A stretch of DNA of 64,000 nucleotides from Caballeronia choica (GCF_001544535.1 NZ_FCON02000019.1:33349-97348); one strand, 5' to 3'; shown: positions 16,592 to 28,548, numbered from the stretch's first letter. The notes: a model not told the origin generated them from the sequence alone. A program made the numbers and translations.

Positions 16592-17926
16592 ATGAGCACA
16601 CAGCGGACGATCGACGTTCAGGGTTTCATCAACGCACACAGGCTGTCGGCGATGCAGGTCATCACGCTGCTGCTGTGCTTTTTCATCGTCGCGGTCGATG
16701 GATTCGATACCGCGGCGATCGGCTTCATCGCGCCGGCCATTCGAGCCGAGTGGGGACTCACGGCCGCGCATCTCGCGCCGGTGTTCGGTGCGGGGCTGGC
16801 GGGTTTGATGGCGGGGGCGTTTCTGTTCGGGCCGCTGGCGGACCGTTTCGGACGCAAGACCATCCTGATGGCGTGCGTGGGCTTTTTCGGGCTGGCCTGT
16901 CTGGCATCGGCGTATTCGACTTCACTCGGCATGCTCGTCGTGCTGCGCTTTCTGACGGGTCTTGGCCTCGGCGGGGCAATGCCGAATTCGGTTACGCTGA
17001 GTTCGGAGTACGCGCCGGAAAAACATCGCTCGGTGCTCGTGACGACGATGTTCTGCGGCTTCACGCTCGGCTCGGCGCTTGGCGGCGTGGTCGCGGCGCA
17101 TATTGTCGCGAGCTTTGGCTGGCGCGCCGTGCTGGTGATCGGCGGGGTCATGCCGCTGGTGCTGTTGCCGGTGCTGGCCATGACTTTGCCGGAATCGGTG
17201 CGCTACCTGGTCATGAAAGGCCGCAAGCCCGAGCAAGTACGGCGCACACTGCAACGGATCGCGCCGTCGGAAGACTTGTCGGCGAGCGAGTTCGCCATTC
17301 CCGAGAAAGCATTGCGGGGCTTCCCGGTCAAGCATCTGTTCGACCGCAACCTGCGTCGTGGCACGCTGTTTCTCTGGCTCGCGTTTTTCATGAGTCTGCT
17401 CGTGATTTACCTGCTGTCGAGCTGGCTGCCGACGCTGATCTCCAGCACCGGCATGACGCTGAAAAAGGCGTCGCTCGTCACCGCGATGTTCCAGGTGGGC
17501 GGCACGGTCGGTGCGATTGCGCTCGGGCAATTGATGGACCGCTTCAATCCACAACGCGTGTTGGGCGTAACCTACGCGTTGGCGGCGGTACTCACCGCGC
17601 TGATCGGCAGCAGTACGGGAAGTACGCCGGTCCTGGTGCTGGCCGTGTTTGGCGCGGGCTTCTGCATTTCCGGAGCGCAGGTGGGCGCCAATGCACTGGC
17701 GGCAGGGTTTTATCCGACTGCGACGCGTGCCACGGGCGTGAGCTGGGCGTCGGGTGTGGGTCGCATCGGATCGGTGCTCGGCTCGATGACCGGGGGGTGG
17801 ATGCTCGCGCTCGACTGGAGTCTGCCGATGGTGTTTGCTGTCGTGGGTGCGCCGGCGGTGATTGCTGCGCTCAGCATGCTTTCGATGGGGCGGGTTGAGC
17901 GGGTTCAGGTGGTGGCTGCGCATTGA
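16592..17926 (+). CDS. AAHS-family MFS transporter for an aromatic acid
   Basis: A 444-residue, 12-helix aromatic acid:proton symporter. The first helix ends with VDGFDTAAIGFIAPAI, carrying the D-G-F/Y-D motif shared with PcaK and other AAHS members, and the loop GPLADRFGRKTIL is motif A. It lies 38 bp after gentisate dioxygenase behind GGAGACGAG, so it most likely imports 3-hydroxybenzoate or gentisate. The assignment to a particular acid rests on the operon and not on residues. Confidence 0.88.
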   Translation: MSTQRTIDVQGFINAHRLSAMQVITLLLCFFIVAVDGFDTAAIGFIAPAIRAEWGLTAAHLAPVFGAGLAGLMAGAFLFGPLADRFGRKTILMACVGFFGLACLASAYSTSLGMLVVLRFLTGLGLGGAMPNSVTLSSEYAPEKHRSVLVTTMFCGFTLGSALGGVVAAHIVASFGWRAVLVIGGVMPLVLLPVLAMTLPESVRYLVMKGRKPEQVRRTLQRIAPSEDLSASEFAIPEKALRGFPVKHLFDRNLRRGTLFLWLAFFMSLLVIYLLSSWLPTLISSTGMTLKKASLVTAMFQVGGTVGAIALGQLMDRFNPQRVLGVTYALAAVLTALIGSSTGSTPVLVLAVFGAGFCISGAQVGANALAAGFYPTATRATGVSWASGVGRIGSVLGSMTGGWMLALDWSLPMVFAVVGAPAVIAALSMLSMGRVERVQVVAAH

Positions 17927-18013
17927 GGAGGGCAGTTGTCGCGCCAGCGATCACAACCGCCGCCCGTGCGTCGTGTACGTCGATAACCGGATATCAAACC
18001 AGGATGCCATGAC

Positions 18014-19540
18014 ATGAACTCGAACCGGGATCTGGTCAGCCACTCCGCCGTCGAACTGCGCCGGATGATCGGTGCCAGGGAGATATCGCCGCTGGAACTG
18101 CTCGATGCGTGCATCGAGCGCATCGAAGCGATCAACCCGGCGGTGAACGCGGTGACCGCCACCTGCTACGAGCAGGCGCGCGAAGCCGCGAAGGCCGCCG
18201 AGCGTGCGGTAATGCACGGCGAACCGCTCGGCCTCTTGCACGGCCTGCCGCTCGGCGTGAAGGATCTCGAAGACACGGCCGGCCTCCTGACGACATACGG
18301 CTCGCCGATGTCGCGCGGCAACGTGCCCTCGCGCGATGTCGCGATGGTCGCACGGCTGCGCGCGGCCGGCGCGATCCTGGTCGCGAAGACCAATGTCCCC
18401 GAACTCGGCGCGGGCGCGAACACGCGCAACGTCGTATGGGGCGCCACGGGCAATCCGTTCAACCCGGAACTGAACGCGGGCGGCTCGTCGGGCGGATCGG
18501 CGGCGGCGCTCGCGTGCGACATGCTGCCGGTCTGCACCGGGTCGGACACCGGCGGGTCGCTGCGCATTCCCGCGTCGAAATGCGGCGTGGTCGGCTTTCG
18601 TCCGTCGGCGGGGCTGGTGCCCCATTCGCGGCGGCTGCTCGGCTGGTCACCGCTCTCGGTCCTCGGTCCGATGGGACGCACGGTCGCCGAAAGCGCACTG
18701 CAACTGGCCGCGACCGCGGGTTTTTCAAACGCTGACCCGCTCAGTTATGAAGTCGATCCCGTTTCGTTTGCGATGCCCGCGCCGCACGATCTCGCGTCGC
18801 TGCGCGTGGGGTTTACCGAAGACTTCGGCAGTTGCGATGTCGATGACGCGATCCGCGCCACGTTCCGCTCGCGCATCGCCGCAATCGCGCCGATGGTCCA
18901 CTCGTGCGAGGAAGTGGCCTTCGATCTCGGCGAGGTGCATCGCTGCTTCGACGTGATTCGTGCGGAGAGCTTCGTCGCGGGCCTGCGCGACGCGTACGAG
19001 CGCGACCCGAGCCTGCTCGGACCCAACACACGCGCCAACTACGAGATGGGCGCGACGATGTCGCTCGCCGACAGCGCCTGGGCGCAAGCGGAACAGACGC
19101 GCATCTTCCAGCGCTTCCAGGCCGCCTTCGAACGCTTCGACGTGATTCTCTCGCCGACCACGCCGGTGTCGCCGTTTCCGTGGCGGGAACTGTATGCGGC
19201 GCAGATCAACGGCCGCGCGCAGGAGAACTACTACCGGTGGCTCGCGCTCACCTACGTCGTCACGCTGACGACGCATCCCGCGCTGTCGCTGCCGTGCGGC
19301 GTCGATGATGCGGGCATGCCGTTCGGCTTGCAGATCGTCGGGCCGTTTCATGGCGACGGCAAGACACTCGCGGTCGCACACGCGTTCGAGCAGGCGTTCG
19401 ATGGCGTGCCGGCGTTGCGTCGACCGCGTCCCGATCTGTCGAAACTTACGCAGCCGACACCGTCGCTGAAGTCGATCGTCACCGCGCCGCCCATTTTCGA
19501 CTCCACCAGCGCAAGTCACGCCGGACCTTCGGCGGTTTGA
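18014..19540 (+). CDS. Amidase signature family enzyme
   Basis: A 508-residue amidase. The Ser-cisSer-Lys triad is visible: Lys in LGVKDLEDTAG (near residue 80), the Gly/Ser-rich signature GGSSGGSAAALA (near 157-168), and the nucleophile region GSDTGGSLRIPAS. There is no signal peptide, so it is cytosolic. It lies 87 bp after the transporter on the same strand, so it may release an aromatic acid or ammonia from an amide such as a hydroxybenzamide. That link is inference; no substrate motif is known to me. The C-terminus runs ~30 residues beyond the core. Confidence 0.85.
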   Translation: MNSNRDLVSHSAVELRRMIGAREISPLELLDACIERIEAINPAVNAVTATCYEQAREAAKAAERAVMHGEPLGLLHGLPLGVKDLEDTAGLLTTYGSPMSRGNVPSRDVAMVARLRAAGAILVAKTNVPELGAGANTRNVVWGATGNPFNPELNAGGSSGGSAAALACDMLPVCTGSDTGGSLRIPASKCGVVGFRPSAGLVPHSRRLLGWSPLSVLGPMGRTVAESALQLAATAGFSNADPLSYEVDPVSFAMPAPHDLASLRVGFTEDFGSCDVDDAIRATFRSRIAAIAPMVHSCEEVAFDLGEVHRCFDVIRAESFVAGLRDAYERDPSLLGPNTRANYEMGATMSLADSAWAQAEQTRIFQRFQAAFERFDVILSPTTPVSPFPWRELYAAQINGRAQENYYRWLALTYVVTLTTHPALSLPCGVDDAGMPFGLQIVGPFHGDGKTLAVAHAFEQAFDGVPALRRPRPDLSKLTQPTPSLKSIVTAPPIFDSTSASHAGPSAV

Positions 19541-19875
19541 ATCCTGTTTAGCGAAATCCGGCGCCCTTGGACCAACGCGTGGATGAGCCAGGAGGAGCGT
19601 GCCGCTCGCGCAGGTTGCCTGGCTACGCGGCTAGGCTACACTTTATTCAACGATCTGCCGTAAGCTGTCGGGGCGGGGCCGCGCTTCGCGGGCCTGACGA
19701 ATCATCGGCACAATGCTTGCCGCGTGATCGGTGCACACGATTCGTTGCACCGGCAACGAAGCAACCGCAGTCAGACGCAGCCTTGAAAGCAGCCGGTGGC
19801 ATTCCGGGCAACGCGTGTCGCATCCTGTTCGACCTTTCCGTCCGCAATACATACGCAGTGATTGGAGGCTTCGAG
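19541..19875. other. 335-bp gene-free gap upstream of the symporter gene
   Basis: No convincing gene. It contains an inverted repeat, CGGTGCA (19729-19735) and TGCACCG (19746-19752) with a 10-base spacer, which could be an operator for the symporter gene at 19876. A GGAGGC ribosome binding site follows at 19864. I could not identify a clear sigma-70 promoter. Confidence 0.4.
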
Positions 19876-21183
19876 ATGAACAGAAAAAATAACGCGGCCA
19901 TCTGGATCCTGATTGCGATGGTGGTGGGCATCGGGATCGGCTACATGATCTACACGAGCTTCCCGGACAAGAAGGCTGCCACCGAGATCGCCGGCTACAT
20001 CTCGCTGGTGTCGGACGTGTTCCTGCGGCTCATCAAGATGGTGATCGGCCCGCTCGTCTTCTCGACGCTGGTGGTCGGCATTGCGCACATGGGCGACGCG
20101 GCCTCGGTCGGGCGCGTGTTCGCGAAGGCGCTGGGCTGGTTCGTCACCGCGTCGCTGGTCTCGCTGCTCCTCGGCCTGTTGATGTCCAACCTGCTCAAGC
20201 CCGGCGAGAATCTCGGACTGCCGCTGCCCGACATCGGCGCGTCGGTCAACCTGGCGACTTCCAAGTTCACGCTCAAGGACTTCGTCGGGCATATGGTCCC
20301 CCGGTCCTTCGCCGAAGCGATGACCAACAACGAGGTCCTGCAGATCGTCGTGTTCTCGATGTTCTTCGGCGTCGCGCTCGCCGCACTGGGCGAGAAGGGC
20401 AAGGTCCTCGTGGCCGCGATCGACCAGCTCTCGCACGTCATGCTCAAGATCACCGGTTACGTGATGAAGCTTGCCCCGCTCGCGGTGCTGTCGGCGATGG
20501 CGGCGACGGTGGCGGTCAACGGGCTGACGATCCTGCTGAAGTTCGCGGTCTTCATGGGTGACTTCTACCTCAGCCTGTTCCTGTTGTGGGGGTTGCTCAC
20601 GGCGGCCGGCCTGCTGTTCCTCGGGCCACGCGTGTTCAAGCTGCTCGCGCTGATCAAGGAGGCATTCATGCTTTCGTTCGCGACCGCGAGTTCCGAGGCC
20701 GCGTATCCGAAGATCCTCGACGCGCTCGACCATTTCGGCGTGAAGCGCAAGATTTCCAGCTTCGTGATGCCGATGGGGTACTCGTTCAACCTCGACGGCT
20801 CGATGATGTACTGCACGTTCGCGTCGCTGTTCATCGCCCAGGCGTACAACATGCACCTCTCGCTGGGCACGCAGTTGACGATGCTGCTGGTCCTGATGTT
20901 GACGTCCAAGGGGATGGCTGGCGTGCCGCGCGCGTCGCTGGTGGTGATCGCCGCCACGCTCAATCAGTTCGGCATCCCCGAAGCCGGGTTGCTGCTGATC
21001 CTCGGCGTGGATACCTTCCTCGACATGGGCCGTTCGGCCACCAACGCGGTGGGTAATTCGATCGCGAGCGCGGTGGTCGCCAAGTGGGAAGGGGAACTGC
21101 TGTCGGAAGCCGACGCCGAGGCCAACGCGGCGCGCCTCGACGCCGAACTCGAAGCGACCCTCGCCCATCCGGTGGAAACCTGA
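19876..21183 (+). CDS. Dicarboxylate/glutamate:cation symporter (DAACS family)
   Basis: A 435-residue inner-membrane protein with the DctA/GltP fold: YISLVSDVFLRLIKMVIGPLVFS early on, the Ser-rich re-entrant loop FATASSEAAYPKILDA, GYSFNLDGSMMYCTF, and the substrate and cation loop GVDTFLDMGRSATNAVGNS. The last contains the Asp and Arg that bind the amino and carboxylate groups in this family. The real start is the ATG at 19876, behind GGAGGC. It is followed 13 bp later by a periplasmic glutamate-type binding protein, an unusual pairing. Substrate: C4-dicarboxylate or glutamate/aspartate. Confidence 0.9.
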   Translation: MNRKNNAAIWILIAMVVGIGIGYMIYTSFPDKKAATEIAGYISLVSDVFLRLIKMVIGPLVFSTLVVGIAHMGDAASVGRVFAKALGWFVTASLVSLLLGLLMSNLLKPGENLGLPLPDIGASVNLATSKFTLKDFVGHMVPRSFAEAMTNNEVLQIVVFSMFFGVALAALGEKGKVLVAAIDQLSHVMLKITGYVMKLAPLAVLSAMAATVAVNGLTILLKFAVFMGDFYLSLFLLWGLLTAAGLLFLGPRVFKLLALIKEAFMLSFATASSEAAYPKILDALDHFGVKRKISSFVMPMGYSFNLDGSMMYCTFASLFIAQAYNMHLSLGTQLTMLLVLMLTSKGMAGVPRASLVVIAATLNQFGIPEAGLLLILGVDTFLDMGRSATNAVGNSIASAVVAKWEGELLSEADAEANAARLDAELEATLAHPVET

Positions 21184-21196
21184 CGGGGGCCGAGCC

Positions 21197-22141
21197 ATGA
21201 AGACGCAGCGATTGTGGTCGATGCTCGCCATCGCAGGGCTGCTGATTGCCGCTGCCGCAGCGCGGGCGGAGGATGCACAGCCGTCGCGCCCGGTTTCCGA
21301 CGCCCTCGCGCCGGCCGCGCTGACCGGCACGCTGGCCAAGGTGCGCAATGCGGGCACCATCGTGCTGGGCTACCGCGAGTCCTCGGTGCCGTTTTCCTAT
21401 CTGAACGCGCGCAACGAGCCGATCGGCTATTCGATCGAGCTGTGCAAGTCGCTGGTGTCGGCGATCGGGGACGCGGTCAACCGCACCCTGACCATCCGCT
21501 GGCTGCCTGTCACGCCCGACAACCGCATTGACGCGGTGGCGAGCGGCCAGGTCGACCTGGAATGCGGCTCGACGACCAGCAACCTGGAGCGCCAGAAACG
21601 CGTGGCCTTCTCGCCGATCATTTTCGTGGCCGGCACCAAGGTGATGGTGAAGAAAGGCTCGCCGATCGGCTCGTTCCGCGACCTCGCGGGCAGGAAGGTC
21701 GCGGTGACGGCCGGCACCACGAACGAGAAGACGCTGCGCGACCTGGACCGGAAGTTCAAGCTCGGGATTCAGTTGCAGGTGGTGCCGGAGCATGCGCAGG
21801 GCTTCGCGCAGGTCGCCGACGGTCAGGCCGACGCGTTCGCCACCGACGACGTGCTGCTGTATGGCCTGATCGCGGAGCATGCCGGCGCAGGGAGCGGGTA
21901 TCGCGTGGTGGGCGATTACCTCTCCTATGATCCGTACGGCATCATGTTCCGCAAGGACGATCCCCAACTCGCGCAGGTGGTGAAGGATACGTTCCAGGAG
22001 CTTGCGGCGGACGGGGAAATCGACCGCCAGTACAAGCGCTGGTTCTTGCGCCGCCTGCCGTCGGGCACCAGCCTCAATCTGCCGATGAGTGCGCAACTCG
22101 AAACCATCATTCAGACGTTGGCCGGTGGCGAGGCACAGTGA
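21197..22141 (+). CDS. Amino-acid ABC-type periplasmic binding protein (GltI-like), orphan
   Basis: A 314-residue exported protein. The signal peptide covers about residues 1-24 (basic MKTQR, hydrophobic core LLIAAAAARA, then AED). The mature part is a family 3 binding protein: GTLAKVRNAGTIVLGYRESS, VPFSYLNARNEPIGYSIELC, LECGSTTSNLERQKRVAFSP, and AVTAGTTNEKTL, all close to glutamate/aspartate-binding GltI. There is no ABC permease or ATPase gene beside it; the only transporter is the DAACS symporter 13 bp upstream. It may feed an ABC system elsewhere or scavenge ligand for the symporter (inferred). Confidence 0.87.
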   Translation: MKTQRLWSMLAIAGLLIAAAAARAEDAQPSRPVSDALAPAALTGTLAKVRNAGTIVLGYRESSVPFSYLNARNEPIGYSIELCKSLVSAIGDAVNRTLTIRWLPVTPDNRIDAVASGQVDLECGSTTSNLERQKRVAFSPIIFVAGTKVMVKKGSPIGSFRDLAGRKVAVTAGTTNEKTLRDLDRKFKLGIQLQVVPEHAQGFAQVADGQADAFATDDVLLYGLIAEHAGAGSGYRVVGDYLSYDPYGIMFRKDDPQLAQVVKDTFQELAADGEIDRQYKRWFLRRLPSGTSLNLPMSAQLETIIQTLAGGEAQ

Positions 22142-22356
22142 GCGCCGCGCGGCACGCCGGTGTCAAGGAGAGGCAGCGCGATCCCGAGGAGGAACGCCAG
22201 GTGCGGGTCAGCTTCACGAAAGGCGGCCGACCGCTGCGTGAACGAGGCCTGAAGATGGACTTGGTCGAGGCGACCGGCGTGGCGCCGGACGATTTCGCGA
22301 AAGTGCAGAAGGCGATCGTGACGCTGCGCAACAATCTCATCGCGTCAGTGTTCTGA
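22138..22356 (+). CDS. Small hypothetical protein overlapping the binding-protein gene
   Basis: A 72-residue, charged, soluble protein (MSAARHAGVKERQRDPEEER). Its GTG start overlaps the previous stop codon by four bases (GTGA), which is typical of translational coupling. No domain is recognised. A reverse frame runs through the same stretch, but only the forward one has this coupling. A real gene is plausible but not certain. Confidence 0.4.
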   Translation: MSAARHAGVKERQRDPEEERQVRVSFTKGGRPLRERGLKMDLVEATGVAPDDFAKVQKAIVTLRNNLIASVF

Positions 22357-22387
22357 GCAACGGGGGGGGCCACCGTCGTCCCTTTCA

Positions 22388-22735
22388 CTAACGTAACTCG
22401 ACGCAACGCGCCGGCGACCGCTCGGGCCGTCGGCTCAACGGGATGATGTTCGTGGGAGCACATCCGGCGGCACACTGGCACGCCCAATACGTTTCCGTGC
22501 CGATCACATGCTTTGTCAGGACGCATTCGTCGGCGCAGTCGTCGCTCTGGCATCCGAAAGTCGCACCCGCAGCGTTGGCCGGATCGAGTACGCACCACAC
22601 ATTGCATAGGCCAAAACGCGGGGAGCGCAGCATGGCCTTGATCTCCGGCGGATACTCCGAACGCTCCAGCGCGCGCACGACCGTCTCACCGTCCCGCTCG
22701 GAAACGGTGAGGAGCTTGCCGACCACCTTGATCAT
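22388..22735 (-). CDS. Small cysteine-rich hypothetical protein
   Basis: A 115-residue protein starting MIKVVGKLLTVSERDGETVV. The frame continues upstream, but the ATG at 22735 has GGAGGG 8 bases before it, which decides the start. The N-terminal half looks like a small folded domain; the C-terminal half has eight to nine Cys in CNVWC, CQSDDCADEC, CQCAAGC, which suggests a metal cluster or disulfide-rich knot. No signal peptide is seen, so metal binding in the cytoplasm is more likely than disulfides. The family is not known to me. It is divergent from katG across a 452-bp gap that holds an OxyR-like site 111 bp upstream of this gene. Confidence 0.65.
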   Translation of the reverse strand: MIKVVGKLLTVSERDGETVVRALERSEYPPEIKAMLRSPRFGLCNVWCVLDPANAAGATFGCQSDDCADECVLTKHVIGTETYWACQCAAGCAPTNIIPLSRRPERSPARCVELR

Positions 22736-25449
<2,714 letters not shown>

Positions 25450-25470
25450 GTGAGTCGTAGTAGTCGCAAG

Positions 25471-25506
25471 GCGCCGTCAGGGCTCACGCTCTGACGGCGC
25501 TTTTTC
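25471..25506 (+). terminator. Intrinsic terminator of katG
   Basis: Perfect 10-bp arms GCGCCGTCAG (25471-25480) and CTGACGGCGC (25491-25500) enclose a 10-base loop and are followed by TTTTTC. It lies 21 bases after the katG stop codon. Confidence 0.92.
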
Positions 25507-25551
25507 TTGCCGCGGACGCGGCCACGTTTCGCGCGCGGCCGGCGAATCTGG

Positions 25552-26154
25552 CTAGCCCGCCAGCTTCACCGCAAGTTGCGCGACATGCTGCCCTTGGAAG
25601 CGCGCGATTTCCAGTTCGTTTTGTGAGGGTTGACGCTTGCCGTCAGCGCCTGCGAGCGTGGTTGCGCCGTAGGGTGTGCCGCCGGTGATTTCGTTCATGT
25701 TCGTCAGTCCCGCACACGAATACGGCACGCCCACGATCACCATGCCCTGATGCAGCAAGGTGCTGTGAAACGACGTAATGGTGGTCTCCTGGCCGCCGTG
25801 CTGCGTGCCCGTCGACGCAAAGACGCTGCCGATCTTGCCCACGAGCGCGCCCTTCATCCACAGGCCGCCGGTCTGGTCGAGGAAGCTCCGCATCTGGCCG
25901 GCCATGTTGCCAAAGCGCGTCGGCGTGCCGAAGATGATGGCGTCGTAGTTGGCCAACTCGTCGGGGGTCGCCACCGGAGCTTGCTGGTCCAGCTTGACGC
26001 CATAGGCCGCCGCCTGCTCGGCAGGAATGGTTTCGGCGACCCGCTTGATCGTCACGTCCGCACCCGCGACCGATCGCGCGCCTTCGGCCACGGCACTGGC
26101 CATCGTTTCGATGTGGCCATACATGGAGTAGTAGAGAACGAGAATTTTCGCCAT
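25552..26154 (-). CDS. wrbA: NAD(P)H:quinone oxidoreductase WrbA
   Basis: A 200-residue flavodoxin-fold quinone reductase. The FMN phosphate loop is [19 protein letters not shown], the second FMN loop is [20 protein letters not shown], and the third is [13 protein letters not shown]. Length is normal. The start is set at the ATG at 26154 ([10 protein letters not shown]); the frame runs upstream but without homology. It reduces quinones by two electrons and so avoids semiquinone radicals, in keeping with the neighbouring katG. The LysR gene at 26356 lies upstream on the same strand. Confidence 0.95.
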   Translation of the reverse strand: MAKILVLYYSMYGHIETMASAVAEGARSVAGADVTIKRVAETIPAEQAAAYGVKLDQQAPVATPDELANYDAIIFGTPTRFGNMAGQMRSFLDQTGGLWMKGALVGKIGSVFASTGTQHGGQETTITSFHSTLLHQGMVIVGVPYSCAGLTNMNEITGGTPYGATTLAGADGKRQPSQNELEIARFQGQHVAQLAVKLAG

Positions 26155-26355
26155 GATGTTTCCTCGGTTTAAGTGAATCGAAGAAGTGGGCGCGACTTGG
26201 GATGAGATTACTGTCACAACCGACGGCAATGAGGCGTTGCTCGTGACGACAGCGGTGCGTCAGGCTGTGCCGCCACGGAGTTCGGCGGCGCGCGACGACA
26301 ACAATAGCACTGCCGCCTCAACGATGTCGCCAAGCGAAGAATCGCGCGCTCGTCG

Positions 26356-27243
26356 CTACCTGATGTACCGCTCGAGCCCCTCGAAGAGGGCGTCGAACGT
26401 GACACGGCAACGAGGACTCGTGCGGAGGTCTTCATGCATCGTCACCCAGGTATCGAGCTGCAGCGAGAACTCGGCCGGTAACACACGCGTCAGCGAGTCG
26501 TCGCGTTCGGCCAGAGCGGCCTGGCAGAAGCCGATGCCCGCACCGCTGCGGATCAGCGCAAGCTGCGCGAGGTCGCTGTCGGTGCATATCGAGAACGCTT
26601 GGCGGTTGAATCCCTGCAAGGAGCGGCTCGCCGCGCGGACAAAGGCGCTCGGCTGGTCGTATCCGATCAGGGAATGCCCGGCCAGCTCGCTCGCCCGGCG
26701 CGGCGTCCCTTGCCGAGCCAGGTAGTCGTTGCGCGCATGCAGGCCGACTTCGATGCCGCCGACGCGCCGCGCAACCAGTTGCTCTTGCCCGGGCCGCATC
26801 ATGCGCACTGCGATATCGGCTTCCCGCCGCAACAGGTCCTGTATGCGGTTGCTCAATACCAGTTCGACCTTCAGTTCGGGGTGATCCCGTCGCAATTGCC
26901 CGATGATGGGCGGCAGCACTTCGACGCCAACCACCTCGCTCGCCGACACACGCACCGCGCCGCGCACGCCTTCGCCGTGGGCCGTGGCTGCGCGTTCGAG
27001 CGACGCCGCGGTGCTCTCCATCGTCTCGGCGTAGGTCCGCAGACCCAGCGCTGCCTCGGTAGGGTTCAGGCCGACTTGCGAGCGAGTGAACAATGCGACG
27101 CCCAGGGCCTGCTCCAGCGCAGCGATATGCCGTCCCACTGTCGGCTGGGTGATGCCCAGAGCCCGAGCGGCGCCGGACAGCGAGCCTTCCTTGAGGACGC
27201 TGAGAAAGGAGCGGTAGAGTTCCCAACCGATATTCGAAGCCAT
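26356..27243 (-). CDS. LysR family transcriptional regulator
   Basis: A 295-residue LTTR: HTH at residues 8-65 (LYRSFLSVLKEGSLSGAARA, then LGITQPTVGRHIAALEQALG) and an effector domain from about 90. It is divergent from the epimerase-like gene at 27340, and a perfect ATACAT-CA-ATGTAT inverted repeat overlaps its own start codon, so autoregulation is likely. It also lies upstream of wrbA on the same strand. The inducer is unknown; the GIGFCQAALAERDD segment is ordinary. Confidence 0.88.
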   Translation of the reverse strand: MASNIGWELYRSFLSVLKEGSLSGAARALGITQPTVGRHIAALEQALGVALFTRSQVGLNPTEAALGLRTYAETMESTAASLERAATAHGEGVRGAVRVSASEVVGVEVLPPIIGQLRRDHPELKVELVLSNRIQDLLRREADIAVRMMRPGQEQLVARRVGGIEVGLHARNDYLARQGTPRRASELAGHSLIGYDQPSAFVRAASRSLQGFNRQAFSICTDSDLAQLALIRSGAGIGFCQAALAERDDSLTRVLPAEFSLQLDTWVTMHEDLRTSPRCRVTFDALFEGLERYIR

Positions 27244-27255
27244 ACATCAATGTAT
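27242..27255. promoter_or_regulatory. Inverted repeat ATACAT-CA-ATGTAT over the lysR start
   Basis: Arms ATACAT (27242-27247) and ATGTAT (27250-27255) are perfect complements around a 2-base centre. The repeat overlaps the lysR ATG and lies about 85 bp upstream of the divergent epimerase gene, a position suited to autorepression. The spacing is not the standard T-N11-A, so it is only a candidate LysR site. Confidence 0.4.
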
Positions 27256-27339
27256 AGCCGATCAACGAGATTCGGCAATTCCCGTTTAACCGAAGTCGCC
27301 CCAGAATGCAGCCATCGACGATCCTTCCTGGAGACAATC

Positions 27340-28341
27340 ATGGCAGTCAACAACACGGTTATGGTCCTCGGCGCTACCGGCGGCATTGGTGGCGAGGTGG
27401 CGCGCCAGTTGCGCGACGCGGGGTGGAGCGTGCGGGCGCTAAAGCGTGGCGACGCGCAAGCCGTCGAGCGCAAGGACGGCATCCAGTGGCTGCGAGGCGA
27501 CGCGCTCCACCGGGAGGACGTGATGAACGCGGCAGCCGGCTGCTCGGTCATCGTCCATGCGGTCAACCCGTCCGGATATCGCCGATGGTCGGAGCTGGTG
27601 CTGCCGATGCTCGACAACACCATTGCCGCGGCTACGGCTCAGGGTGCGACCATTGTATTGCCCGGCACTGTCTACAACTACGGCTCCGATGCGTTCCCGG
27701 TACTGACAGAAGACGCACCGCAACGCCCGGCGACGCGCAAGGGTGCCATTCGCGTCGAACTGGAGCAGCGGTTGAAGCAGGCCAGCCGCAAAGGGGCTCG
27801 TGTGCTGATCGTGCGGGCGGGCGACTTCTTCGGGCCGGCCGCAGGCAACAACTGGTTCTCGCAAGGTCTCGTCAAGCCGGGTCTGCCGGTTAGGACCATC
27901 CGCTATCCGGGGCGGCGCGGCGTCGGGCATCAATGGTCGTACCTGCCGGACGTCGGACGCACGATAGTTGAACTGCTCGCGCGCCGCGACACGCTGGATG
28001 CGTTCGCCCGTTTCCATATGGCGGGCCACTGGGATGCGGACGGTTCGCAGATGAACGATGCGATCCGTCGCGTGGTCGCGCGCCGAACCGGGACCGCGCC
28101 GCGTGTCGCGGCATTTCCCTGGTGGCTGCTCACGTTGGCCTCACCGTTCGTCGCAACGTTCCGAGAAATGGGCGAGATGCGCTATCTGTGGAAAACACCG
28201 GTGCGCATGGACAACGCGCGGTTGGTCGCTGTACTGGGCCGCGAACCCCATACGCCGCTCGACCACGCCGTCGAGGCGACACTGGACGGAATGGGGAATC
28301 TGGAATCGGTCGAACGGGCGAGCATCGAGGCAGTACGATAG
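27340..28341 (+). CDS. NAD(P)-binding epimerase/dehydratase-like protein
   Basis: A 333-residue extended-SDR-type protein. The cofactor motif GATGGIGGEVARQLR is at about residues 11-25, and VLPGTVYNYGSDAF and VLIVRAGDFFGPAAGNNWFS fit the NAD-dependent epimerase/dehydratase fold. I do not see a complete YxxxK at the usual position, so it may be an atypical member. It starts at the ATG at 27340 behind GGAG. It is divergent from the LysR gene, which probably controls it. The substrate is unknown. Confidence 0.8.
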   Translation: MAVNNTVMVLGATGGIGGEVARQLRDAGWSVRALKRGDAQAVERKDGIQWLRGDALHREDVMNAAAGCSVIVHAVNPSGYRRWSELVLPMLDNTIAAATAQGATIVLPGTVYNYGSDAFPVLTEDAPQRPATRKGAIRVELEQRLKQASRKGARVLIVRAGDFFGPAAGNNWFSQGLVKPGLPVRTIRYPGRRGVGHQWSYLPDVGRTIVELLARRDTLDAFARFHMAGHWDADGSQMNDAIRRVVARRTGTAPRVAAFPWWLLTLASPFVATFREMGEMRYLWKTPVRMDNARLVAVLGREPHTPLDHAVEATLDGMGNLESVERASIEAVR

Positions 28342-28548
28342 TTGGTCGGAATGAGGTTGCGGGTTTGGTCGTCGGCAGCCGAGTCGAGGTGTGATTAGTG
28401 CTTGCCCCGTTTGATGCGCTCGGGTTTCTGTGGAACTTGAATTCGACTCGGTTTGAGGCAGAATCGACATCAGCGGCAAGCGCGTCAATTTGCTGGTTTT
28501 CATCAGTGCCCGTAGCAATCCGATGCTGCATGACTGAGGAGACGCAAG

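Noticed and set aside
28431-28465. ECF-sigma-like GGAACTT at 28432-28438 before bufA
   Set aside because: A -35-like hexamer is present, but I could not find a matching -10 at 16-17 bp, so I do not call a promoter.
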